This document shows positions 1 through 8,437 of a DNA stretch of 64,000 bases, piece by piece. The stretch comes from Scatosoma sp900555925 (GTDB taxonomy: Bacteria; Bacillota; Clostridia; Christensenellales; Borkfalkiaceae): NCBI GenBank assembly GCA_959603585.1, contig CAUGYD010000002.1, positions 62,001 to 126,000 of the forward strand. The letters run 5' to 3'. The notes under the pieces are model-generated. The model had not been told where the DNA came from. It made no database searches and was given only the letters and a program-made list of their open reading frames with translations. A program made the translations under genes and the position numbers. Position 1 is the stretch's first letter. Every line of letters begins with the position of its first letter.

Positions 1-447
1 ATGCCCCAAAGCCTTTTCGGTCGCAAATACATACTGATCATACAGCTTCTTTATTTTCAGAGCAGCAAGCGCCTGTTCTTTTGTATATAAACCAGTTAAG
101 TAAAGTTGCAACGATTGAAATACATCATCATTTGCAACTGCTCCAATAATTAAATCGTACTTTTCCCCTTTATAAAGGCCGTTCCGATTGTCCGCAACGA
201 AATCAAGCCATTCTTCATTAGCCTCTTTGAATCGTTTTACCAACAAGTCTGAAAATACTTCACCATCTATTTCATAGATATTTACTATTGCATTCCCGCC
301 ACGCCGCGCAAATACCTTTCCTGCAAAATTTTCTGCTTGCGCCTTATTTGTAGTCGTATAAAACCCAAAACCAAAATCAAGGAACCGATTTTGGACAATG
401 AGAGCAGGCTTTTCTACCTTTACATTACTACCGTGATAGATTATCAT
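1..447 (-). CDS. DUF3990 family protein, C-terminus cut off by the window edge
   Basis: 149 residues are visible, beginning MIIYHGSNVKVEKP; the gene runs off the left edge. The opening YHGS, the later GFYTTTN and NIYEID blocks are typical of DUF3990 proteins. As I recall, this family is grouped with ADP-ribosyltransferase-like folds, so a toxin or effector role is possible but is inference. The ATG at 445-447 overlaps the TGA of the upstream gene as ATGA, so the two are probably translationally coupled. It belongs to the AT-rich accessory island. Family assignment is fairly sure; function is not. Confidence 0.7.
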   Translation of the reverse strand, partial: MIIYHGSNVKVEKPALIVQNRFLDFGFGFYTTTNKAQAENFAGKVFARRGGNAIVNIYEIDGEVFSDLLVKRFKEANEEWLDFVADNRNGLYKGEKYDLIIGAVANDDVFQSLQLYLTGLYTKEQALAALKIKKLYDQYVFATEKALGH

Positions 448-743
448 ACTTTCACCTCTAACTTTGCTATCTTCTTATTTTCCGCTTTTAATTCTTTAAT
501 AAGTTTTTCTACAACCTTTCGCCTATCAAGTTTTTCTTCCGTTTCAGCAAGGGCGTTTTTATCTTTCCCCAAATACAAAGTACAAATCTTTTCCCCAGTT
601 CTAAACCGCAAATAAAAATATGTGCGCCCGTTTTGTACTTTTGGTATTATTTTTCCTTTCGGCAATTTAGAAAGTTCTTCCTCATACATACTGAGTAAAA
701 TCTCGTTTCGCTGTCTTTCTTTTTTTAGTACAGTTTCAATCAT
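444..743 (-). CDS. Small basic protein coupled to the DUF3990 gene
   Basis: 99 residues, Lys/Glu rich. A central block with PKGKI, then RTYFYLRFR and LYLGKD, is followed by a charged helical C-terminus (LKAENKKIAKLE). I recognise the general type (short proteins with a PKG...YYYLRYR pattern) but cannot name the family or function. It starts with ATG after GGAG and its TGA overlaps the ATG of the DUF3990 gene. A two-gene cassette of small protein plus possible ADP-ribosyltransferase-like protein would fit an antitoxin-toxin pair, but nothing in this protein proves that. Confidence 0.6.
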   Translation of the reverse strand: MIETVLKKERQRNEILLSMYEEELSKLPKGKIIPKVQNGRTYFYLRFRTGEKICTLYLGKDKNALAETEEKLDRRKVVEKLIKELKAENKKIAKLEVKV

Positions 744-828
744 ACTCGCTCCTTATATTTATTATACCCTACATTCAACAAAAAAGTCAATAGTTATTGT
801 GCAGTAAATTTTGTCCTTTTCAATAAAG

Positions 829-857
829 AAAAAGCTCCGCAAGTAGCGGAGACTTTT
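829..857 (-). terminator. Hairpin terminator after the PHP-ATPase gene
   Basis: The inverted repeat GCTCCGC/GCGGAG with a short loop is flanked by A5 on one side and T6 on the other, so it can work in both directions. It lies about 50 nt beyond the stop of the gene ending at 905. Confidence 0.75.
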
Positions 858-904
858 TTCTATTACTTTGCTTATTTTGCAAATATTTATGTTTTTAATA
901 CAAA

Positions 905-3673
905 TTAAACAAGTGTGTATTTATCTTTACGGACATTAAACGCTTTTTTTCCGCCCTCAAGAATTTCGCATATATGTCCTTGAATGCCTTTTTGATTCAA
1001 TATGCCATTCTTAATTGAGCCATCACTATTTGTTAAAATAGTATTGTTTTCTATTGAGCCAGATCTATATTCAAATCTGTAATTTTCATTTGGGCTATTT
1101 GCACCTTTTTGATTAGCAACAATAATTTCTTCCGCATCAGAACCTAACACAATGTTTGCATTGTGAGTCACTATAATGATTTGTCTGGCATATTTTTTCT
1201 GTCTTAAAAAATCCACTAATTCATAGTAAATAGAACGATTATCCAAATTATCCTCAGGTTGATCAATTAATATCGGGCATTCAGAATCAGCCAAATTAAT
1301 AAGCAGTTTTAATAATACTAATGCTTTTTTACCTGGGGACATTGTTTGGATTTTATCTTCATCAAGTTCAATTGTATAAATTATGTTATACCAATTCGAT
1401 AATATTGCGCGCAAAGCTTCCTCAAGAGAAACACTTTTCTTTAATAAGGATTTTCCGTCAAAATCAAACAATGGATAAATTAGCTTTTCTAAAACATCTT
1501 CGCTAATATCTGCTGGATTCGCATCTTCATAAAACGTATAGATTACTTTTAATTTTTTGTTATTAAACAAATCTCGTATTTTACTGTCAAAAGCTTCTAA
1601 TCTAAACGGTGCAGTTGCAAGGAAAGTCATAGAACTGTCGAGACCTTTCGCCTTCTCATTAACGAAACTTGCGTATTTTTGATGTAAGTCATCAAAAATT
1701 GCTATTTTATGAATAATCTTTTTTAATAAAGCTTTGAATATTTGCTTTTGATTTTGCACCTGCACCTGTAATGTTTCGGCTGTTTTAAGTTTGTTTTCTT
1801 CTTCAATTAGTAATGCATTAATGGTTTTTAATGTTTCTGTTTTTTCAAGTATTTGTTCTTTCGCTTCAATTTCAACTCTAAGTGTGCTGATTTCGCTATT
1901 AATCTTTTCAATATCCGCGTTTAAGTCTACCAATATTTTTTGCCTTTCTTCACCCCAGTCGTGATTTATGGAGTCTGTATATTTGCGTATAAATTCATCA
2001 ACTTTGCCTCGACTTTCAACGGATAATCTATCAGATTCGTTTGTAGTTTTAACAACCAAATTTAATTCGGAAAAGATATGAATATCATTTTGTTTGGTCT
2101 CTAATGTCTTAATAAAAGTAGCTAAGCGTGTTTTACATTGATCATATTTTGCTATATCTTCATCGCTTATTTGCAATAATTTTGTTATGCGGTCTCGTTC
2201 TTTTTGCAATTTTGCTAACTCTTTTTTTATTGAATCCGCGCTACCATTTTCGGTTAATTGTCGTGAATACAGCAAGAAGGATTCGTAAGCCTTAACTGTA
2301 TCATAGATTTCTTTATCTAAGGCAGTCTTCGTTTCATTCAAATCATATTGAAAATCCTCATACGCCTTCTTTATTTCTTTATCTTGTAAAATGATATCTT
2401 GAATTATTTCATCTATTTCCGTTTTTTCTTCTTGATTGTCACTTAAACTATTCAAATAAGTTTGTGGTATATAAACTATATTTTTCTTATTAGTACCATC
2501 ACTTATCGTTCCATCTTTCCAATAGACTTTCATATTTTGAATAGCAAAGTCCTTTCCACTATATTTCAGCTTATATTGTTCGAAATCGATAAGACGCGCC
2601 ATATTGTTTAAAATTATTGATTTTCCAGTGGATTTTCCACCAATAAAGCAAGTTAAATTCGGGTTAAATACGATGGGAACAGGAGAAAATCTTTCATCGT
2701 TTATTGTAATTTTATCGATCACATTATAGTTTCTCTTTTTCTCAGGATGTGCATCACATATTTTAACGCGTTCTTTGGGTTCATAAATAATTTGTTTTAA
2801 CCCTTCAAAAGTACAATCAGCCTTTATCCAACAGTATCTATTACTATTGGACGTAAGAATATCAATGTTTTTATGAGCATCACATCCGTGTATACACGGT
2901 TTTAAACGACCATATTTTCGGACTATTTGCTCTTTTGTGAGAGGCCCCTCTCCAAGGAAATATTTAATAGAACTTTCCGTGGCACAAAAGAACATATCAG
3001 CAAAATAGCATAGGTCGTCTCTAACTACTGTTAAATCTGAATTTGCATTTTGGCGAGAGGAATTACCTATTCCCGATGCACCATCATTCGAACTGTTAGA
3101 AACAACAACAATTACATTTTCTCTTAAATCTTTATCAACATCTAATATCTGTTTTAGATTTGATAAGTCTACTACAAATTGTTCAATACCTTTTCTATAA
3201 GCAGCATCATCGACTAATGTAGCGTCAAATAGTTGCCCAAGTTTAATAAAATCATCTTTAACAGCATGAAAAGTTTGTCCGTTACTATGTTTAAACGTTA
3301 GCTGACTGAACAATTTTACATCTAATTGAGATACTATATTAGGATTGCATATGAAATGGATATTCATAGCCGCTTTACTGGAAACAGGAGTAATGCGCAT
3401 TTCTATATTAGGCAATAACAATTCAAATTTATCAGTAAGTTTACCATCGGAAATAACTTTTCTATAGTTGTCGATAGAAAAGTAGTCCGTTATTCCCAAT
3501 ACTGCAACTTTTTTAGTGGAATCATCATCACTTATATATGTTAAAACATCCTCATAAAATTTATCCCACTTTTCCTGAGGTGTCGATCCCTCAAATTGAT
3601 CATTTTTCTTTGTTTGTGGAGTATGAATATGTAAATCCCAGCGTCTCCAGTCAGAACCACGACAAAAACTCAT
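905..3673 (-). CDS. PHP-domain / SMC-like AAA ATPase (TrlF-like), probable defence protein
   Basis: 922 residues. The N-terminus has a PHP-type phosphoesterase signature: DLHIHTP at 13-19 and CDAHK at 264-268. A RecF/SMC-type ATPase follows, with Walker A GGKSTGKS at 345-352, a long Glu/Lys-rich coiled coil at roughly 420-690, an ABC-like signature near MSPGKKALVLLK, Walker B ILIDQPEDNLD at 801-811 and an H-loop THN at 836-838. This arrangement matches large ATPases annotated as TrlF-like, often found in defence and mobile islands; a role in sensing or cutting nucleic acid is inference. The ATG follows AAAGGAG. It is a single gene with its own downstream terminator and lies beside a toxin-antitoxin module and a helicase-nuclease. 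Confidence 0.8.
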   Translation of the reverse strand: MSFCRGSDWRRWDLHIHTPQTKKNDQFEGSTPQEKWDKFYEDVLTYISDDDSTKKVAVLGITDYFSIDNYRKVISDGKLTDKFELLLPNIEMRITPVSSKAAMNIHFICNPNIVSQLDVKLFSQLTFKHSNGQTFHAVKDDFIKLGQLFDATLVDDAAYRKGIEQFVVDLSNLKQILDVDKDLRENVIVVVSNSSNDGASGIGNSSRQNANSDLTVVRDDLCYFADMFFCATESSIKYFLGEGPLTKEQIVRKYGRLKPCIHGCDAHKNIDILTSNSNRYCWIKADCTFEGLKQIIYEPKERVKICDAHPEKKRNYNVIDKITINDERFSPVPIVFNPNLTCFIGGKSTGKSIILNNMARLIDFEQYKLKYSGKDFAIQNMKVYWKDGTISDGTNKKNIVYIPQTYLNSLSDNQEEKTEIDEIIQDIILQDKEIKKAYEDFQYDLNETKTALDKEIYDTVKAYESFLLYSRQLTENGSADSIKKELAKLQKERDRITKLLQISDEDIAKYDQCKTRLATFIKTLETKQNDIHIFSELNLVVKTTNESDRLSVESRGKVDEFIRKYTDSINHDWGEERQKILVDLNADIEKINSEISTLRVEIEAKEQILEKTETLKTINALLIEEENKLKTAETLQVQVQNQKQIFKALLKKIIHKIAIFDDLHQKYASFVNEKAKGLDSSMTFLATAPFRLEAFDSKIRDLFNNKKLKVIYTFYEDANPADISEDVLEKLIYPLFDFDGKSLLKKSVSLEEALRAILSNWYNIIYTIELDEDKIQTMSPGKKALVLLKLLINLADSECPILIDQPEDNLDNRSIYYELVDFLRQKKYARQIIIVTHNANIVLGSDAEEIIVANQKGANSPNENYRFEYRSGSIENNTILTNSDGSIKNGILNQKGIQGHICEILEGGKKAFNVRKDKYTLV

Positions 3674-3801
3674 GTAAATTTTCTCCTTTGTTAAACTGCA
3701 AAATCAAACGGGTAATTGCGTGTTTAGCGTTAATTTTTTATATTTTACCCCATAGACTTTCTAAAACTTAAAAACTAAATTTAAATCTATACTAAACTTA
3801 C

Positions 3802-4926
3802 TTATCTTAATAACAAGTTAGTTTGCATTTGCAATACTTTTTCAATTACTCTTAACCTTTCATTTGACCAATTATATCTTGGATGTTTTTTGAATTTAAA
3901 ATTGATAAGTTTACGTAGTTTTTCTTTTTGCGAATGCCCCATTAGTTGCTTTGCTAGCTCTGTAAAATCCGAATAGGTTGCGGGAACGCGTGTTTTAGCA
4001 TATTTCTCCCAGTCTTGCAAATCGTCATCCATAGCGTATGTTAATAATGATAAACCATGGTCGAATAAAGGAGCGGGAGCACAGATCTTATTCAAATGGT
4101 TGTATACCATAAATCCGAAATTGCCGAAATGCCTGTCGGTATTCAAGATCACCGCATCGAATACAATCATATCGACAAAAGCGTTATAATATTTATCGCC
4201 GAGTGATTTGTAATATTCGATTACCGCCTTAATTCCGCCGTCCTTCACAATATTCCCAATCGGCATAAAAGAATATTCTTTACTTGTAAATAGCTCGCAG
4301 GTAGAACACAAACGCCCTTTCCATTTGGATAATCCGTATTGCACGGCGTTAATCCCCATTGCTCCGGCAACCTGATAGGCATAATATTCGCAATACGGCT
4401 CATTGCCCGAATTGGTAAAGCCTTCTGTTCCAGATTTATACAAAACGATTTTTCCGTCTACTCTGCGCCAGCATTTGGCAAGCATGCCGTTTGTTGTAAA
4501 CTCGGGCGATGAACGCAACGAAGATTTTTGAAAACTCCCATAGCCCGTAAACGCAATATGAGAAAGCACCTTACTGAACCGATTATCGTATAAATTGTTT
4601 TCCGCAAACTTACCGTTAAAATCTTCTGCTACTACCCAGTAACAATCATTGAGAGAAAGACCTTTACAAAAGTCGATAATTCCCTTTGTATTCTTTTCGT
4701 TCAAGCCGAGTTTGGCAAGAAAATTTTGCACATAAGCCCGATTCCCCGGGATTGTACGGCGCTTTAACCATTTTACCAAGCCTTTATCGGAAAGCTCCAA
4801 GTCCAACGGCAACAAGTTTTTTTGATCTTCGTTTACGGATATAATTTGCGCGGAAACTCCATCAATATCTTTTTGCATATAGAATTGCAACAAATCTGTG
4901 TCGAATTGTTTGAGAATATAACTCAT
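3802..4926 (-). CDS. HipA-like serine/threonine kinase domain protein (toxin candidate)
   Basis: 374 residues from the ATG at 4924-4926, which overlaps the TGA of the antitoxin gene as ATGA; this decides the start over an in-frame codon further upstream. HipA/kinase-fold marks are a Lys in VLYKSG (about 164), the catalytic loop NTDRHFGN (262-269, D264/N269) and the DHG metal-binding triplet (289-291). It lacks the usual HipA N-terminal 'couple_HipA' region; residues 1-125 form an unrelated N-terminal part. HipA kinases phosphorylate tRNA synthetases or other targets; the target here is unknown. The partner is a Phd-like antitoxin instead of the usual HipB helix-turn-helix protein. Confidence 0.8.
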   Translation of the reverse strand: MSYILKQFDTDLLQFYMQKDIDGVSAQIISVNEDQKNLLPLDLELSDKGLVKWLKRRTIPGNRAYVQNFLAKLGLNEKNTKGIIDFCKGLSLNDCYWVVAEDFNGKFAENNLYDNRFSKVLSHIAFTGYGSFQKSSLRSSPEFTTNGMLAKCWRRVDGKIVLYKSGTEGFTNSGNEPYCEYYAYQVAGAMGINAVQYGLSKWKGRLCSTCELFTSKEYSFMPIGNIVKDGGIKAVIEYYKSLGDKYYNAFVDMIVFDAVILNTDRHFGNFGFMVYNHLNKICAPAPLFDHGLSLLTYAMDDDLQDWEKYAKTRVPATYSDFTELAKQLMGHSQKEKLRKLINFKFKKHPRYNWSNERLRVIEKVLQMQTNLLLR

Positions 4927-5123
4927 TGCTTTTTCTCCCCACTTTCTGCAAGACATAATAGTCTATCATACTCGTCCGGCGATAGTAAGACCGCAGTCGG
5001 AACATTATTTTTTAATACGACGATTTGTTTTTCTTCTTGCAAGCGATTGAATATTTTAGACGCTTGTCCTTGATTAAACATCGTTACCGATACCAAATTA
5101 TTCAGCAAGTTTTTTTCTACCAT
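4923..5123 (-). CDS. Phd/YefM-like antitoxin
   Basis: 66 residues. The pattern NQGQASKIFNRL, then VVLKNNVPTAVLLSPDEYDRLL, is characteristic of Phd/YefM antitoxins, which bind their own promoter with the N-terminal half and the toxin with the C-terminal tail. The partner toxin gene starts inside its stop codon (ATGA). Upstream lie a consensus promoter and a large palindrome overlapping the -35 box, the expected arrangement for autoregulation. Confidence 0.85.
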   Translation of the reverse strand: MVEKNLLNNLVSVTMFNQGQASKIFNRLQEEKQIVVLKNNVPTAVLLSPDEYDRLLCLAESGEKKQ

Positions 5124-5140
5124 AATTTACCTCTGGCTAT

Positions 5141-5169
5141 ATTATAGCAAAATAAAAAAGAAATGTCAA
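5141..5169 (-). promoter_or_regulatory. Sigma-A promoter of the antitoxin-kinase operon
   Basis: On the minus strand TTGACA (5164-5169), a 17-nt spacer and TATAAT (5141-5146): perfect hexamers and spacing. The start codon is only 17 nt beyond the -10 box, so the message has a very short leader carrying GAGGT. Confidence 0.85.
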
Positions 5170-5189
5170 TAAGCATTCTTATTGACATT
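5162..5189. promoter_or_regulatory. Palindromic operator candidate overlapping the -35 box
   Basis: TGTCAATAAG and CTTATTGACA pair perfectly around CATT, extended by two A:T pairs to 12-bp arms. It covers the -35 hexamer, so binding by the Phd-like protein would block RNA polymerase. The position is seen directly; the role is inferred. Confidence 0.7.
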
Positions 5190-5300
5190 AAAATTTATTG
5201 TAAATATTTTTCCGAAAACGTCCACTAAAAATTCAAAAAATTTTGATTTTTAAAACCATAATTCGGGCATTTACATATTTTTATATTTAATAATTTTAAT

Positions 5301-7439
5301 TTAAAAAGAAAATATTTTTTCTATATCGTCTAATTTTACTACCGAAGTTGTCGGTATTCTATATATGGGAATTCCTACATCATTTAATAATCTATCTTTT
5401 CTTCTATCCCTCTCTTGTTGCACTTTTTTTCTATGCTGTTTCCCATCGACTTCGATGACAAAACATGGTTTTTTACCAAACTGATTATATATTACAAAAT
5501 CACAATGCGTATTTTCATTTGACACAAATTTACGATCTCGTTCATCAAGCAAACTATTTACATTAATAATTTTTCTTAAAGGATAGTTATGTAAAAAATT
5601 CAGTGTTTTATATTTTTTATCAATGCAATCTTTTATCAAAGTAGCAATAATATTTTCACTTTTAAATTCGGATACTTTGATAAGTTTTGCTCTTAGCGGT
5701 TCCAAAACAGAAGAATAGTCTCGATACATCAAGTCAAAAACAGAATATACTTTTGATTCTATGATTTTAGCAGATTCGGTGAAATAGTTTATATATTTTG
5801 AAAAATCCGAAAGTATTGATCCATCTTGTCCCATTAATTCTTCGCTGATAATCAAAATCAGTTTTTTCTTTGCTCTGGATATGGCTACATTCAATAACTT
5901 CGGATCATTCATAAAATCATTAAACTCATCATCCTCGGAAATCTTAACTTTGTCGGAAACCGTAGATAAAATTATTACATCGTTCTCCTGTCCTTGAAAT
6001 TTATGTACTGTTTCAACCTTAATACATTCATATTTCAATCGCTTTTTTATAAGATTGACTTGATTATTATACGGAGCAATTATTCCGACACCTTTCAAAA
6101 CCAAATTAGGAAGTATCGTTTCTTCTATTTCGCATACTTGTCGTTCGTTTGTACGTTCCAATTCCGAATGCGATCTGGAAGGAATTATTTCAACTCCATT
6201 TTGATTATCATGTTTGGTCTGAATAATCAATTTATTATCATAAAAACGTTTATTGCAAAAATCAATAATATGCGGATCACAACGATAATGCTCGCGCAAC
6301 AAAGTACTTCGGATGGAATTGTTATAAAGTTCTTTGAAACTATCCAGTATACTTTTATCGGCATACGAATAGGCTCTCTTTAGTTTGCTTTCTTCAAATA
6401 ATTCACGAAGTTTCTTTTTATGTCCGCTTTTAACGATATGCGACAACTGCATGCTATCGCCGACGAGAACTATATTCTTCGCCACCGACATAGCAACCGC
6501 TGCAGTATTTAACCCCACTTGACTTGATTCGTCGATTATTAAATAATCATAAATATAATTTTTTCCGGTACTTGACAATAATGCCTGAGTAGTATTGAGC
6601 ATTACAGGGTATCTTTTTATAAAATTTGCAAAATTTCCACGAAAATCTTTGCGCCCGAAACTAAGCCCTATATAATTCTCAATCGATTTGAAAACATAGT
6701 GCTTAAACAATTTCAAAGACAATTCAGTAATTTTTTCTTCAAGAAAAGTCAAATTATTCTTTTGCAAAAAATTTTCCACTTCGTTTAACTGTGTTTTCAA
6801 TTCGAAAATTTTAACCTTATAGTATAAATTATCCAAATAGTCCAATGCATCGTTTTTATTGGGAAAAAATTTCGGCAAATCAAATATTCCGAATTTAAAC
6901 AGAAACTTAACTTTCGCAAAAAATCTATTAAATTTTTCTTCCGGTAATAAATCCAATTCTGCTTTAAGCAACAATAATCTTTGCGTCGTAAAATGTAATT
7001 TTTGAAAATTTATCGAAATATTTTTTTCTTTTGCCAAATATTCGGCATCGTTAATCGACTTCTCTATCGTTAATTCATCAATTATCTTTTTAAGTTCGAT
7101 TTCTTTTTCTTTATAGCTTTGGAAAGCATTGATATTTTTTAAACATTCGAATATCTCGTTTACATATTGATTTACGGTATCTTTATGCAATGCCCATTCT
7201 TTAATATCATTCGGAACAGTTTGTTCAACTTCGAAAAATAAGTCTAAATTATCTGTATTCCCCAATAAAGCCGACAAAAAATTGAATCCGTAATTGTTTA
7301 ATTTCTCTTGAACATTTTTAGTCGCCGTATTGTTATTCGAAACAACGGCTACGGTTTTACCCCTTATAATAGCATTTGCGATTATGTTCAAAATAGTCTG
7401 CGTTTTACCCGTTCCGGGCGGGCCTTGAATAAGGGACAT
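5301..7439 (-). CDS. SF1 helicase with PD-(D/E)XK-like nuclease domain, C-terminal part of a frameshifted gene
   Basis: This frame carries Walker A GPPGTGKT right at its first Met, Walker B as IDESSQ, LLREHYRCDP, VHKFQGQE and VAISRAKKK: helicase motifs I to VI of the UPF1/Dna2-like SF1 group. The C-terminus (last ~100 residues) has CDFVIYN followed by FVIEVDGKQH, the D...ExDG pattern of DUF2726/MTES_1575-type nucleases. The 'start' Met is not genuine. Codons just upstream in the same frame (SAFKYD before MSLIQG) continue the protein, and the real N-terminus is in another frame (7388-8005). About 905 residues would be encoded if intact. Probable DNA/RNA-processing defence enzyme, currently inactive or a sequencing error. 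Confidence 0.75.
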   Translation of the reverse strand: MSLIQGPPGTGKTQTILNIIANAIIRGKTVAVVSNNNTATKNVQEKLNNYGFNFLSALLGNTDNLDLFFEVEQTVPNDIKEWALHKDTVNQYVNEIFECLKNINAFQSYKEKEIELKKIIDELTIEKSINDAEYLAKEKNISINFQKLHFTTQRLLLLKAELDLLPEEKFNRFFAKVKFLFKFGIFDLPKFFPNKNDALDYLDNLYYKVKIFELKTQLNEVENFLQKNNLTFLEEKITELSLKLFKHYVFKSIENYIGLSFGRKDFRGNFANFIKRYPVMLNTTQALLSSTGKNYIYDYLIIDESSQVGLNTAAVAMSVAKNIVLVGDSMQLSHIVKSGHKKKLRELFEESKLKRAYSYADKSILDSFKELYNNSIRSTLLREHYRCDPHIIDFCNKRFYDNKLIIQTKHDNQNGVEIIPSRSHSELERTNERQVCEIEETILPNLVLKGVGIIAPYNNQVNLIKKRLKYECIKVETVHKFQGQENDVIILSTVSDKVKISEDDEFNDFMNDPKLLNVAISRAKKKLILIISEELMGQDGSILSDFSKYINYFTESAKIIESKVYSVFDLMYRDYSSVLEPLRAKLIKVSEFKSENIIATLIKDCIDKKYKTLNFLHNYPLRKIINVNSLLDERDRKFVSNENTHCDFVIYNQFGKKPCFVIEVDGKQHRKKVQQERDRRKDRLLNDVGIPIYRIPTTSVVKLDDIEKIFSF

Positions 7440-8005
7440 ATCATACTTAAACGCACTACTATAGCTTGACGCTGAGACTTATTGCTACCGAATGGATAAA
7501 TATAATCCCTTGTATCTTTTGTTTGTTGCGGAACTGCTGCGGTCGCATATTTATACAAAATACTATTTTGCTTTACGTCGACAGCTTCTAATTGTTTAAT
7601 TAAAAAATCGTTATCCTGAACAACAAGCGTAACTTTTTTCAAATAATTCAATAAAGCTTTAACTGCATCATCTTCATTACAATTTTTTTGAAAAACTAGA
7701 TCTTTTTTTGAATAGGTAACATATTTATCGTTAGCAAATTTAAATTTATAATAGATATCATCAAAATCGTAAATCCGCAAATAATCTTGAATCAATCTTT
7801 TGTTATAAAAAACATAATATTTAGATAAATCAATTATCTTAGGTTTAGTGTACCATTCTACGTTACTTTGATTATAAGTATAACATCTACCGTCATTAAA
7901 GGTTATTTGCAGTTTTCCGCCCGGCAAATTTTCTAATTTTTCAATATCGGTGCAACGGTCTTTCTCTATTCCTTGCAAAATGATTACATTATTTTCGGGA
8001 TTCAT
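7388..8005 (-). CDS. N-terminal part of the frameshifted SF1 helicase-nuclease gene
   Basis: Begins with ATG after GAGGAATAT. About the first 183 residues are meaningful and end in YIYPFGSNKSQRQAI, the Q-motif region that normally stands 15-20 residues before Walker A in this helicase family. After that the frame gives VVRLSMICPL and stops, while the Walker A motif is in the -1 frame. A one-base loss near 7455-7475 explains this. The N-terminal region has no catalytic motif I recognise. Confidence 0.7.
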   Translation of the reverse strand: MNPENNVIILQGIEKDRCTDIEKLENLPGGKLQITFNDGRCYTYNQSNVEWYTKPKIIDLSKYYVFYNKRLIQDYLRIYDFDDIYYKFKFANDKYVTYSKKDLVFQKNCNEDDAVKALLNYLKKVTLVVQDNDFLIKQLEAVDVKQNSILYKYATAAVPQQTKDTRDYIYPFGSNKSQRQAIVVRLSMICPLFKARPERVKRRLF

Positions 8006-8288
8006 ATATTCCTCATTGGTAGAGATTTTGTTATCATATATCGAATTTGGCTTTCAAGTTTTAAATATTCATTAAATTACATTGATTCATTTAGCTTTGC
8101 CAACTTTATATTTCTTTTGTTAAATCATTTTCAAAGCAACTCAACAATCCATTCAAAAGTGTTCACTAAAATTTTGAAAAAATTAAAAAATTTCGATTTT
8201 AGAAAGGCTTTTTTAGCGGTTTTTTCAATATTTTTGCCGTTTTTCGCTTAATTTTACTGCTTTTTGCTATAAAATAGAGCTTTGGCTA

Positions 8289-8307
8289 AATCCTGTCTCC
8301 CCTGCCA
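8289..8307 (+). other. Attachment-site candidate: 3' end of a tRNA-Trp gene
   Basis: AATCCTGTCTCCCCTGCCA equals the expected end of a tRNA: the 3' half of a T-arm (AATCCTGT), acceptor strand CTCCCCT, discriminator G and CCA. Bacterial tRNA-Trp genes typically end CCCCTGCCA with acceptor AGGGGxx. Upstream bases (GGCTA) no longer fit a T-loop and there is no 5' half, so it is not a tRNA gene. It sits exactly where the AT-rich island ends, as attR of an element integrated into tRNA-Trp would. The other end and the integrase would be left of the window. Confidence 0.55.
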
Positions 8308-8387
8308 TATGTGTAAGGATTCCGAAATTTGATACAGTTGATACTTGTTCAATTCGGCATCCTTCTTTATATTATATCGAATTGGAG

Positions 8388-8434
8388 AGATTTACGCAAG
8401 CAAACTAATGGGCTTGCGTAAATCTTCTTTTTTA
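8388..8434 (+). terminator. Stem-loop with T-tract
   Basis: Perfect 14-bp arms (AGATTTACGCAAGC at 8388-8401 and its complement at 8412-8425) with a 10-nt loop, followed on the plus strand by TCTTTTTTA. The minus-strand gene upstream (M60 lipoprotein) ends 4 nt away, but the minus side lacks a clear U-tract. It may therefore protect that message's 3' end or terminate plus-strand transcripts leaving the island. Confidence 0.55.
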
Positions 8435-8437
8435 TTT

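Larger units (their letters stand above)
8006..8437. other. AT-rich junction region between island and core genome
   Basis: No credible gene. It contains the tRNA-Trp 3'-end-like segment and, near the right edge, a 14-bp perfect stem-loop. Short ORFs here are low-complexity, AT-rich and lack ribosome sites. Confidence 0.6.

Noticed and set aside
8289..8307. A functional tRNA gene at the island border
   Set aside because: Only the 3' acceptor and part of the T-arm are recognisable; no anticodon arm or 5' half exists upstream.
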